From Chloroflexota bacterium (GTDB taxonomy: Bacteria > Chloroflexota > Dehalococcoidia > SAR202 > UBA11138), in assembly GCA_022566975.1 (NCBI GenBank), contig JADFHV010000043.1, positions 1 through 10,780 on the forward strand: a stretch of DNA of 10,780 bases. The letters run 5' to 3'. Positions within the stretch are counted from its first letter, which is position 1. Each line of letters begins with the position of its first letter. A model generated the notes under the pieces. The model saw only the letters and a list, made by a program, of their open reading frames with translations. It was not told where the DNA came from and did no database searches. The position numbers and the translations under genes are program-made. Shown in pieces: positions 1 through 6,406 of the stretch.

Positions 1-281
1 CCAACGAAGGTCCGGCGATAGAGCGGGCCCTGCGCGGTAGGCACTGGCTCCGTGGGGACGGTCGCCTGGATGTCGATGGCATCCAACGCCTCGTGCACCT
101 CGCCCGCGGACGCCGGCCGGTTGGCGGGGTCCTTCTCCAGCAGACGCAGGACGAGGGCCTCCATCGCCGGAGGGCACTCGGGGTTATGCCATGTGGGCGA
201 TACCGGCGGGGTGTTGATGTGCTGGCCGATGATGGCGATGTTGTCGTCTCCCAGAAACGGCGGCCTGCCTGTGACCAGCTC
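1..281 (-). pseudogene. Displaced C-terminal part of the kinase (same frame, after the TAG)
   Basis: Reading on in the kinase frame past the TAG gives an open stretch to the window edge with no further stop. It starts ELVTGRPPFLGDDNIAIIGQ and later contains LLEKDPANRP, which is the normal end of a Hanks kinase C-lobe (the GxPPF helix and the conserved Arg of subdomain XI). After that comes a short Pro/Thr-rich linker and then RRTFVG, which in related kinase-AAA ATPase fusions is the start of the ATPase region (recalled, not tested). The only lesion visible is the single stop codon. It could be a real nonsense mutation, a base error, or a readthrough site. The fragment has no start codon or ribosome site of its own that I can support. 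Confidence 0.75.
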
Positions 282-1088
282 CTAGAGCATGGCGCCCAGC
301 GAGTAGAGGTCGGCCTGTGCAGTCACCTCCCCACCCATGGCCTGCTCAGGCGGCATGTACGACGCCGTCCCCACCATCATGCCCTCCTGGGTCAGGCGGG
401 AGCGGTCGGTGGCGACGGCGAGGCCGAAGTCGCCTATCTTGGCCGTGCCGTCCTCGGTCAGCCAGACGTTGCCTGGCTTGAGGTCCCGGTGCACGATGCC
501 CCTTGAGTGGACGAACTCCAGGCCCCGGCACACCTGTTGGGCTATCTCGATGGCCCGCTCCAGGGGGATTCTGTGCTCCGGAGCATCTTCAATAAGCCCC
601 TCAACGTCGCCTCCGCCCATCAGCTCGGTGACGATGTAGGGCTGGTCCTGATGGTCCCCAAGGTCGAAGACGGTGTGAATGTGGGGATGGGAGCCGAGCT
701 TGCCCATGGCCTGGGCCTCTCGGGACACGCGTTCCCTGGAGGTCTCGTCCAGGCCCTCGGTCTTGATGAGCGCGAAGGCCACGTCCCTGTCGAGGACGCT
801 GTCGTGCGTCAAATAGACGCGCTTCTTGCCGCCCTCGCCAAGGAACTTCTTGACCTCGTAGCGGCCGCCGGCGAAGGAGGTGGGCATCTCAGCGGCGACC
901 GGCGCAGGTTGTACAGCATCGGCATGCGGCGCGGGCTCGGCGAGCGCCTGCCCGCACTTGCCGCAGAATCGCTCTCCCGGCTGGCTTTGTGCCCCGCAGG
1001 AGGGGCAGCCGAGTTCCAGCCTGGTGCCGCAGTCAGTGCAGAAAATCAGCTCGGGACGGTTTTCGTGTGCACAGCTTGGGCAGCGCAT
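282..1088 (-). CDS. Zinc-ribbon Ser/Thr protein kinase, cut short by an in-frame TAG
   Basis: Hanks-type Ser/Thr protein kinase with an N-terminal double zinc ribbon. The product is 268 residues as read. Two CX2C-X10-CX2C ribbons (C3/C6/C17/C20 and C28/C31/C42/C45) lead through an Ala/Pro linker to a kinase domain from about residue 77. Visible kinase motifs are a Gly-rich loop at 84-91 (GEGGKKRV), a probable ATP-binding lysine K109 (FALIKTEG), HRDLKPGN at 200-207, DFG at 220-222, a PPE in place of APE at 246-248, and DLYSLG at 260-265. Translation then stops at a TAG (284-282) where relatives usually have Tyr in the helix following DxYSLG. The start at 1088 is chosen because a sigma-70 promoter lies just upstream, a GAGG sits 8 nt before the ATG, and the upstream TTG (1145) lies in the -35 box. 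The kinase identity is secure. Whether the product is active is doubtful, since the C-lobe is incomplete. Confidence 0.9.
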   Translation of the reverse strand: MRCPSCAHENRPELIFCTDCGTRLELGCPSCGAQSQPGERFCGKCGQALAEPAPHADAVQPAPVAAEMPTSFAGGRYEVKKFLGEGGKKRVYLTHDSVLDRDVAFALIKTEGLDETSRERVSREAQAMGKLGSHPHIHTVFDLGDHQDQPYIVTELMGGGDVEGLIEDAPEHRIPLERAIEIAQQVCRGLEFVHSRGIVHRDLKPGNVWLTEDGTAKIGDFGLAVATDRSRLTQEGMMVGTASYMPPEQAMGGEVTAQADLYSLGAML

Positions 1089-1116
1089 GATACCGGCCTC
1101 GGACGAGGATGGGGCG

Positions 1117-1145
1117 AGTGTAGCAGCGTGCTGGAGGACGGTCAA
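1117..1145 (-). promoter_or_regulatory. Sigma-70 promoter of the kinase gene
   Basis: On the minus strand TTGACC (1145-1140) is followed after exactly 17 nt by TACACT (1122-1117). Transcription should start near 1110, leaving a leader of about 22 nt before the ATG at 1088. This is the main argument against starting the kinase further upstream. Confidence 0.7.
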
Positions 1146-1950
1146 TTGGACCAGCGGGGATGGAAGCCGGTCAGGAGTCCCCTGCGGACACTGCTCGGGG
1201 TAAATTTGCGGGTGAGCCGACTCGCGCCGGCCTTGCCTTGAGGATTTCTTGGGTCGAGGGATCGTGGGTAGTGTAGGTCTCGCCCTGCAGACGGCGGGAT
1301 CAAAGACTGCGAATCCTACAGGTGCCGCCTACAAACTGGTGATGGAAACGCGCCGGGCGGCGTGTCCGAGTTAATGACGAACAACTCTCAATTCGCAGGG
1401 AGCCTCCGTAAGGGGCTGGAACATAGCAAGCACCTGTGAAGCCGGAATCGGTGAGCGAACGACGCACTGCACGATTCACATCTATCCATTTCGTGTTCCT
1501 CCTGATTGTCGGCCGCTCGGGCTCTCTGGTTCGAGATTCGGCCTCTTATGAGACTAGACGAAGCTCCGCGGAGTTTTGTTCCGCATCCCTATTATCTCCG
1601 CGCCGGGGTCACCCCGTAATCGGCCATTGTGCCGATTCTCTCGTCCGCATTTGGTACGACCCGGATCCCCCCCTGACTACGGGCGGCCGGGGCCGGCGCG
1701 GTCTCCTCCGCGGAGCCCGACCGTGGGTGGAGCCTGTCGGGCCATCCTCTGGAATAGCTGTATCGCCGAGTCGAGGCTTGGTTTATGTCCACTAAGACGT
1801 CCCACGTATTGCCTCGGGGTCAACCCCCGCTCTCACCAACAGAATATTTCATGGCGTCGGCCCGCACGCTGGAGGCCGGTCAAATCGCGCCGGAAACCTT
1901 GTCGCCGCACCTGCCGGGAAGAGGTCCCGCCGGTGTTATAATTCCGGCAG
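1146..1950. other. Long intergenic region, no convincing gene
   Basis: About 0.8 kb between the divergent kinase and helicase genes. Several open frames of 60-140 codons cross it, but none has a recognisable domain, a good ribosome site or a consistent strand, and they overlap one another. I found no tRNA cloverleaf. Structure that can be seen: the palindrome CTCCGCGGAG occurs twice (1564-1573 and 1706-1715), the first as part of a small stem followed by TTTTGTT. The helicase promoter lies at the right end. The region could hold a decayed gene or an unannotated RNA. Confidence 0.5.
1934..1942 (+). promoter_or_regulatory. Extended -10 promoter of the helicase gene (leaderless start)
   Basis: TGTTATAAT at 1934-1942 is a perfect extended -10 element (TGn plus TATAAT). 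No -35 hexamer is present at 16-18 nt spacing. The element ends 8 nt before the ATG at 1951, so a start site 7-9 nt downstream falls at 1949-1951, on or next to the start codon. No Shine-Dalgarno sequence fits between them, which agrees with a leaderless mRNA. Confidence 0.65.
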
Positions 1951-4146
1951 ATGACAACCGACATCCTCGAAGGACTCAACCCCCAGCAACGCGAAGCCGT
2001 CGAGACGGTCGAGGGCCCTCTGCTCATCGTCGCCGGGCCCGGCAGCGGCAAGACGCGGGTCATCACCCACCGCATCGCCTACCTCATCCGAGAGTGTGGC
2101 GTGTCGCCCCGGCGCATAGCCGCCGTCACCTTCACCAACAAGGCGGCCAGGGAGATGCGGCATCGACTCGCCGGCCTGCTCGGAGCGGCCGTCCGTGACC
2201 TGTTCGCGGGCACCTTCCACTCCTTCTGCGCCATGATATTGCGCCGGGACGGGGGCGCCATCGGCCTCGACTCAAACTTCGTCATATACGACGACTCCGA
2301 CCAGATCGAGCTGATCAAGCAGAGCATGAAGGAGGTGGAGGTCGACCCCAAGCGCTTCGGAACCAGGGCCGTCCTGTCACGAATCTCCGGGGCCAAGAGC
2401 CGGCTCATGACCCCCGAGGGGTTCGCGTCACAGGGCCAGGACTACTTCGACGAGATCGTCCTGCGTGTCTACGAGCGCTACGACCAGCTCTTGGCCCAGG
2501 CGTCGGCCGTCGACTTCGACGACCTGCTACTCAAGACTTTCCTGCTCCTGCAACGGACCCCGGAGGTCGCCACCAAGTACCAGGAGCGCTACGTCCACCT
2601 GCTCATCGACGAGTTCCAGGACACCAACGTCTCTCAGTACCAGATAGCCAAGCTACTGTCGGACCGGTACCGAAACCTGTGCGTCGTAGGTGACCCGGAC
2701 CAGTCCATCTACTCGTGGCGCAACGCCGACATCCGGAACATCCTGAGCTTCCAGACCGACTACCCCGAGGCCAAGACCATCGCCCTGGTGGAGAACTACC
2801 GCTCCACCGAGACCATCCTTGGAGCGGCCGAGGGGCTGATCGCGCCCAACACCGAACGGGTCCAGAAGGAGCTGTGGACCAGCAACGACCGCGGCGTGCC
2901 CATCGTCATCAGCGAGGGCTACGACCAGCGGGAGGAGGCCCAGCTCGTCATCAAGGAGATACAGGACCTGACTCAGAGCGAAGGCTACGCCCTGGGCGAC
3001 ATCGCCGTCATGTACAGGGTCAACGCCCAGTCGAGGGCGCTGGAAGAGGCGTGTCTTCGCTACGGAGTGCGCTATCAGGTCGTCGGCGGCATGAAGTTCT
3101 ACCACCGACAGGAGGTCAAAGACCTGGTCGGCTACCTGCGCCTCATCGTGAACCCCAATGACGACGTGAGTCTCGCGCGGGTGGTGAACGTCCCGCCGCG
3201 CGGTGTCGGGCAACGCACGGTGGACGAGCTGCGCCGCCTGGCCAGGGACTCGGGCACGTCGATGCTTTCGGCCATCGAGATCGCGGCCAGGGGCGAGTCG
3301 CCGTTCGGGGCCAGGCAGACCAGGGCCCTCGCCGACTTCCGCGGGCTCATAGAAGGCCTGCAACAGGAGGTTGGGAAACGCGACCTGGTGGCGCTCATAG
3401 ACCTGGCGCTGGAGCGGACAGGCTACCGGCGCTACCTGCTGGAGGAGGCGGAGCGGGGCGAGGAGCGTTGGGAAGTCTTGCAGGAGTTCCGGAGCTCGGC
3501 CCGCGACTACCTGATGCTGGGCGTCGGGGACGCCCTCACGGCCTTCCTAGAAAACGTCAGCCTGGTTAGCGACGTGGACGACTTCGAGGACAAGGCCGAC
3601 CTGGCCACGCTGATCACGCTGCACCAGGCCAAGGGGCTGGAGTTCCCGGTGGTGTTCATCGTCGGGATGGAGGAGGGGCTGCTCCCCCACATACGGTCCA
3701 TGGACGACCCGGCGCAGCTGGAGGAGGAGCGTCGCCTGTGCTACGTGGGGATCACGAGGGCAAAGGACCGGCTGTACCTCTTCCGGGCGTTCAGGCGGGG
3801 CTTTCGCGGGGGGTCCGAGCCCAGCCTGCCATCGCGCTTCCTGGCGGACATCCCCAGGAAGCTGGTGGTGGCCGCCGAGCGTCCGGCGTCCAGGACGATG
3901 CCTTCGCCGGGCTGGAATAGCGGAGACGACCGAAGAGCCACGCCCGTCCTCGCCGGAAGAGGCACCGAGCCGGCCGTGGCCACGGTCAAGGCCGGAGACA
4001 AGGTGCGCCACACGGCGTTCGGAGATGGCATCGTCGTGAGCTGCGCGCCGTCCGGCGGGGACTTCGAGGTCACGGTGGCCTTCAAGGAGGGAAAGGGGGT
4101 GAAGCGGCTACTGCTGAGCTTCGCGCCCCTGGAGAAGGTGGAGTAG
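1951..4146 (+). CDS. pcrA: UvrD/PcrA-family superfamily 1 DNA helicase
   Basis: ATP-dependent 3'-5' DNA helicase of superfamily 1A, 731 residues, the usual length for PcrA/UvrD. In this family the enzyme acts in nucleotide excision repair, mismatch repair and removal of RecA filaments or replication blocks. Motifs in order: Q motif LNPQQREAV (9-17), Walker A GPGSGKTR (29-36), motif Ia TFTNKAAREM, Walker B IDEFQD (219-224), motif III GDPDQSIYSWRNAD, motif IV VENYRST, motif V TLHQAKGLEFPVVFIVGMEE, and motif VI RLCYVGITRAKDRLYL. After a low-complexity linker the C-terminus holds the Tudor-like domain typical of PcrA (GDKVRHTAFGDGIVV, from about 680), used for RNA polymerase contact in known members. 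It appears intact. The start at 1951 gives the family's normal N-terminus. The gene seems monocistronic, because the next genes have their own promoter. Assignment to PcrA rather than UvrD or Rep is by overall resemblance. Confidence 0.95.
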   Translation: MTTDILEGLNPQQREAVETVEGPLLIVAGPGSGKTRVITHRIAYLIRECGVSPRRIAAVTFTNKAAREMRHRLAGLLGAAVRDLFAGTFHSFCAMILRRDGGAIGLDSNFVIYDDSDQIELIKQSMKEVEVDPKRFGTRAVLSRISGAKSRLMTPEGFASQGQDYFDEIVLRVYERYDQLLAQASAVDFDDLLLKTFLLLQRTPEVATKYQERYVHLLIDEFQDTNVSQYQIAKLLSDRYRNLCVVGDPDQSIYSWRNADIRNILSFQTDYPEAKTIALVENYRSTETILGAAEGLIAPNTERVQKELWTSNDRGVPIVISEGYDQREEAQLVIKEIQDLTQSEGYALGDIAVMYRVNAQSRALEEACLRYGVRYQVVGGMKFYHRQEVKDLVGYLRLIVNPNDDVSLARVVNVPPRGVGQRTVDELRRLARDSGTSMLSAIEIAARGESPFGARQTRALADFRGLIEGLQQEVGKRDLVALIDLALERTGYRRYLLEEAERGEERWEVLQEFRSSARDYLMLGVGDALTAFLENVSLVSDVDDFEDKADLATLITLHQAKGLEFPVVFIVGMEEGLLPHIRSMDDPAQLEEERRLCYVGITRAKDRLYLFRAFRRGFRGGSEPSLPSRFLADIPRKLVVAAERPASRTMPSPGWNSGDDRRATPVLAGRGTEPAVATVKAGDKVRHTAFGDGIVVSCAPSGGDFEVTVAFKEGKGVKRLLLSFAPLEKVE

Positions 4147-4177
4147 CCGACGGCCGACGGCTGACAGCTACTATTTC

Positions 4178-4206
4178 TTGACACCCCCAAAGAGCGCCCG
4201 TAAACT
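4178..4206 (+). promoter_or_regulatory. Sigma-70 promoter of the dehydratase pair
   Basis: TTGACA (4178-4183), a 17-nt spacer, then TAAACT (4201-4206), 31 nt after the helicase stop codon. The expected transcript start is near 4213, giving a leader of about 34 nt to the ATG at 4247. The TTG at 4178 is in frame with the downstream gene but is the -35 box, not a start codon. Confidence 0.8.
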
Positions 4207-4246
4207 GGCGCTGCGGCTTCACACCCACACCCGTTGGAGGCAGACG

Positions 4247-4720
4247 ATGGCGGACGAGTCGGCCATCACCCAGGAGATGCGCGACGCCATAGGCGTCGAG
4301 TCCGACCCGGTCACCCACGAGGTGGAGAGGGGAGCAATCATCAAGTTCGCCCAGGCAATCGGCGACCCCAACCCCCTGTTCAACGACGAAGGGGCCGCCA
4401 GGATGACACGCTACGGTGGCCTCATAGCGCCCCCGACGTTCCTCCGGTCGATGCAGTCCGGCCCGCCGAAGGGGGAGTTCGAGAGTCCCTACTCGGCCGG
4501 CCTGGACGGCGGCAGCGAGTGGGAGTATTTCGAGACGATCCGTGTCGGAGACCGGATCACGGTGACGAACAGGATAGCCGACCTATACGAGCGCCAGGGG
4601 CGGCTGGGGAACATGGTCTTCATCATCAACGAGACGAAGTACGTCAACCAGTTCGGCCAGACCGTGGCGCTCCAGCGGACCACCGGCATCAGCTACGAGC
4701 CGCGGGCCGAGGGCTCCTAG
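4247..4720 (+). CDS. MaoC-like dehydratase, N-terminal-type (FAS1-like) subunit
   Basis: A 157-residue hotdog-fold protein of the MaoC_dehydrat_N / FAS1-like dehydratase group. It keeps the hydratase-2 signature in part: FAQAIGDPNPLFND at 34-47 has the catalytic-type Asp (D40) and the following NP, but Phe/Asn stand where the active His is found in working MaoC enzymes. Paired proteins of this type (as in mycobacterial HadA/HadB) form heterodimers in which this subunit mainly shapes the acyl-binding tunnel. The start is the ATG at 4247, 6 nt after a strong GGAGG (4235-4239). The next gene begins 20 nt downstream on the same strand and encodes the partner with Asp and His, so the two most likely form one (R)-specific enoyl-CoA hydratase or 3-hydroxyacyl dehydratase. 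The substrate chain is not predictable. Confidence 0.87.
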   Translation: MADESAITQEMRDAIGVESDPVTHEVERGAIIKFAQAIGDPNPLFNDEGAARMTRYGGLIAPPTFLRSMQSGPPKGEFESPYSAGLDGGSEWEYFETIRVGDRITVTNRIADLYERQGRLGNMVFIINETKYVNQFGQTVALQRTTGISYEPRAEGS

Positions 4721-4740
4721 GCGGCGCAGGGGAGGCGATC

Positions 4741-5172
4741 GTGTCCCAGCAGGTCTACTTCGAGGACGTCCGGGAAGGCACGGAGCTGCCGACGCTGCGG
4801 AAGGACCCGACGACGCAGCAGCTCGTGATGTACGCGGGCGCCTCCGGCGACTACTACCAGATCCACTACGACCAGGGGTACGCGCGCGGAAACGGTCTGC
4901 CCGACGTCATCCTGCACGGCGCGCTGAAGAACGCATTCCTGGGCCAGCTCATGACCGACTGGGTCGGCGAGCACGGGAGCCTGAAGAAGCTGACCGTGCA
5001 GTACCGGGGCATGGACGTTCCCGGTTCGCCCATCCTCGCCAAGGGTGTGGTCACCAAAAAGGGCGAAGGCGGCGAGAACACCGTGGAGTGCGACATCTGG
5101 TTGGAGAACGCCGACGGCGAGAAGACCACGCCGGGCTCCGCCGTCGTCACCTTGCCCTCGCGCAACAGGTAG
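4741..5172 (+). CDS. MaoC-like dehydratase, catalytic subunit
   Basis: A 143-residue single-hotdog MaoC dehydratase. The hydratase-2 motif is present with both catalytic residues: YAGASGDYYQIHYD at 31-44, with D37 and H42. These carry out syn addition or removal of water on 2-enoyl-CoA or acyl-carrier substrates. The start is GTG at 4741, preceded by GGGGAGG (4728-4734, 6 nt spacing). The frame is open upstream, but that part only overlaps the previous gene out of frame. YYQ replaces the usual xNP between Asp and His. It is co-transcribed with the gene ending 20 nt upstream, its likely heterodimer partner. The role could be fatty-acid, hydroxyacyl or acyl-CoA catabolism, and the sequence does not decide between them. 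Confidence 0.88.
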   Translation: MSQQVYFEDVREGTELPTLRKDPTTQQLVMYAGASGDYYQIHYDQGYARGNGLPDVILHGALKNAFLGQLMTDWVGEHGSLKKLTVQYRGMDVPGSPILAKGVVTKKGEGGENTVECDIWLENADGEKTTPGSAVVTLPSRNR

Positions 5173-5183
5173 ACCCACTCCTT

Positions 5184-5318
5184 CATTCTGAGGAGCCCCG
5201 TCGCCCGGGGTGTATCTCGTCATTCTGAGGAGCCCCGTCCCCGGGGCGCATCTCGTCATTCTGAGGAGCCCCGTCCCCGGGGTGCATCTCGTCATTCTGA
5301 GAAGCCCCGTCCCCGGGG
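5184..5318. repeat. Tandem array of about 36-bp GC-rich palindromic units
   Basis: Four consecutive units begin with CATTCTGA: 5184-5220 (37 nt), 5221-5256 (36), 5257-5292 (36), and a partial fourth from 5293. Units 2 and 3 differ at one position (CGCAT versus TGCAT). Each holds a small inverted repeat, GCCCC...GGGGC, and units 1-3 end in ATCTCGT. The fourth has GAGAAG instead of GAGGAG and runs into the larger inverted repeat. Minus-strand frames across it give a repetitive 12-residue peptide (containing PGDGAPQNDE) that is an artefact of the unit length. Confidence 0.9.
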
Positions 5319-5419
5319 CGACGAAGAATCTGGCGGGGAGGTCGGACTCCGCTTGAGATTGCTCGAGAGGTCACACCTCCCCAGATTCTTCACCCCGACA
5401 GGTCGGGGTTCAGAATGAC
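5291..5419. repeat. Large imperfect inverted repeat (REP/MITE-like)
   Basis: Left arm 5291-5342 and right arm 5375-5419 are complementary in blocks: GTCATTCTGA (5291-5300) with TCAGAATGAC (5410-5419), GAAGAATCTGG (5323-5333) with CCAGATTCTTC (5381-5391), and GGGGAGGT (5335-5342) with ACCTCCCC (5375-5382). The arms flank about 32 nt. The right arm holds an inner stem, CCCCGAC-AG-GTCGGGG. Interspersed repeats with the same CATTCTGA...GAAGAATC ends are, from memory, common between genes in many bacterial genomes. No transposase is present. Transcribed, the whole would form a long branched hairpin just downstream of the dehydratase genes. Confidence 0.8.
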
Positions 5420-5485
5420 ATGGATAACTCCGGCTCCACAGGCGCGTAACAGGTCCAATCCAGGCTCTCCCCGTCATCTGACGCA

Positions 5486-5513
5486 AGAACGCCCCGATCA
5501 GTCGGGGCGCTCT
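5486..5513. terminator. Hairpin between convergent operons, probable bidirectional terminator
   Basis: CGCCCCGA (5490-5497), loop TCAG, TCGGGGCG (5502-5509): a perfect 8-bp stem that extends by three A/G-T/C pairs beyond one mismatch. It is followed by GTTT on the plus strand and by TTCTTG on the minus strand. It lies 24 nt beyond the stop of the minus-strand oxidoreductase gene and after the plus-strand dehydratase pair. The T-tracts are short, so efficiency is uncertain. Confidence 0.6.
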
Positions 5514-5536
5514 GTTTCGCGGGGTTGCGAGCGCGG

Positions 5537-6406
5537 CTACTTGATGGCGTAGGAGCCGATCATCTTCTCGACCTCTCTGGGCTTAGCCTTCTCCGCCATG
5601 GCCGCGACGCTCTGGTGAAAGGCTGGACGCTCCTTGTTGCGATAGACCATTCCCATGGGCACTCCAGCTGAGTTGGCCACCTTATACGCCGCGTCAATGT
5701 CTTCAGGGTCGTGGTCGTCCGGAATGGGCCAGGCGATGGGGTCGATCCCCTTCTTGACGCTACCCTTGAGCAGCTCGTATGTATCGTAGTAGGTGGTGCA
5801 CGGGGACTGCACGTGGACTACGGCGAAGCCCGCATGGTCCATGGCGTCGGTGATGATCCGAGTCATGTCCTTCACCTTGGTCGAGATCGTCGAAGCCACG
5901 AAGGAGGCCCCCATAGTAAGGTAGAGTTGGAGCGGGTTCATGGCCTCTTCCGGCTTCCCGTAAGGGGTCGAGCTTGTCACCATGCCGAAGGCGGAGGTTG
6001 GCGAGCTCTGGCCCTTGGTCAGTCCGTAGACGGCGTTGTCCATGATGATGGCAGTGACGTCCAGGTTGCGCGCCGCCTGAGGGGCGATGTGCTCCAGTCC
6101 GATGCCCAGGAAGTCGCCGTCGCCGGCGACGACGATGACGTTGAGGTCGGGCTGGCCCATCTTGATGCCCATAGCCACCGGCAGCGTTCTCCCGTGGATG
6201 CCGTGGAAGCCGTAGGGCTGCGCCCCCTCCAGTAGGTGCACCAGGTTCCCGGAGCATCCTATTCCCGCGACGACGACGTTGTTCTCCACGGGGAGCTCGG
6301 TCTCGATGCGGCGTGCCTCTATGGCCGCTTCAAGCGCTCGCCTGACGGCGAAGTCACCGCACCCGGGGCACCACTTGAAATCATACTCTGGGTTGTTCGC
6401 ACTCAT
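5537..6406 (-). CDS. korB: 2-oxoacid:ferredoxin oxidoreductase, beta subunit
   Basis: The thiamine-diphosphate subunit of a 2-oxoacid:ferredoxin oxidoreductase, 289 residues. With its partner it interconverts a 2-oxoacid plus CoA and an acyl-CoA plus CO2, using ferredoxin. The TPP site is shown by GDGDFLGIG (95-103) and MDNAVYGLTKGQ (122-133), with HGR at 71-73. Four cysteines, C13 and C16 (WCPGCGD), C51 (GIGCSG) and C203 (SPCTTY), match the positions that bind a [4Fe-4S] cluster in this family. The ATG at 6406 overlaps the stop of the upstream alpha gene as ATGA, and GAGGAAG 7 nt before it serves as ribosome site, so the two are translationally coupled. Open frame upstream of 6406 is a shadow of the alpha gene. 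2-Oxoglutarate is the likeliest substrate (KorB-type), but pyruvate or branched-chain oxoacids cannot be excluded. Confidence 0.93.
   Translation of the reverse strand: MSANNPEYDFKWCPGCGDFAVRRALEAAIEARRIETELPVENNVVVAGIGCSGNLVHLLEGAQPYGFHGIHGRTLPVAMGIKMGQPDLNVIVVAGDGDFLGIGLEHIAPQAARNLDVTAIIMDNAVYGLTKGQSSPTSAFGMVTSSTPYGKPEEAMNPLQLYLTMGASFVASTISTKVKDMTRIITDAMDHAGFAVVHVQSPCTTYYDTYELLKGSVKKGIDPIAWPIPDDHDPEDIDAAYKVANSAGVPMGMVYRNKERPAFHQSVAAMAEKAKPREVEKMIGSYAIK

Noticed and set aside
1530..1552. TGGTTCGAGATTC, resembling a tRNA T-arm
   Set aside because: The flanking bases do not pair as a T-stem, and no acceptor, D or anticodon arm can be placed around it.
1436..1795. A 119-codon open frame in the long intergenic region
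   Set aside because: No recognisable domain and no good ribosome site. It overlaps other open frames on both strands, as expected in GC-rich DNA.
2653..3363. A 236-codon minus-strand frame inside the helicase gene
   Set aside because: It lies wholly antisense to a conserved helicase with all motifs in frame, and its length follows from GC-rich codon use.
4234..4740. Upstream extension of the second dehydratase gene
   Set aside because: It is an out-of-frame reading of the first dehydratase gene. GTG at 4741 with GGGGAGG gives the family's normal N-terminus.
5183..5374. Minus-strand frames with a repeating 12-residue peptide across the repeat array
   Set aside because: The peptide repeat is only the translation of 36-bp DNA units. 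There is no ribosome site, and the 37-nt first unit breaks the phase.
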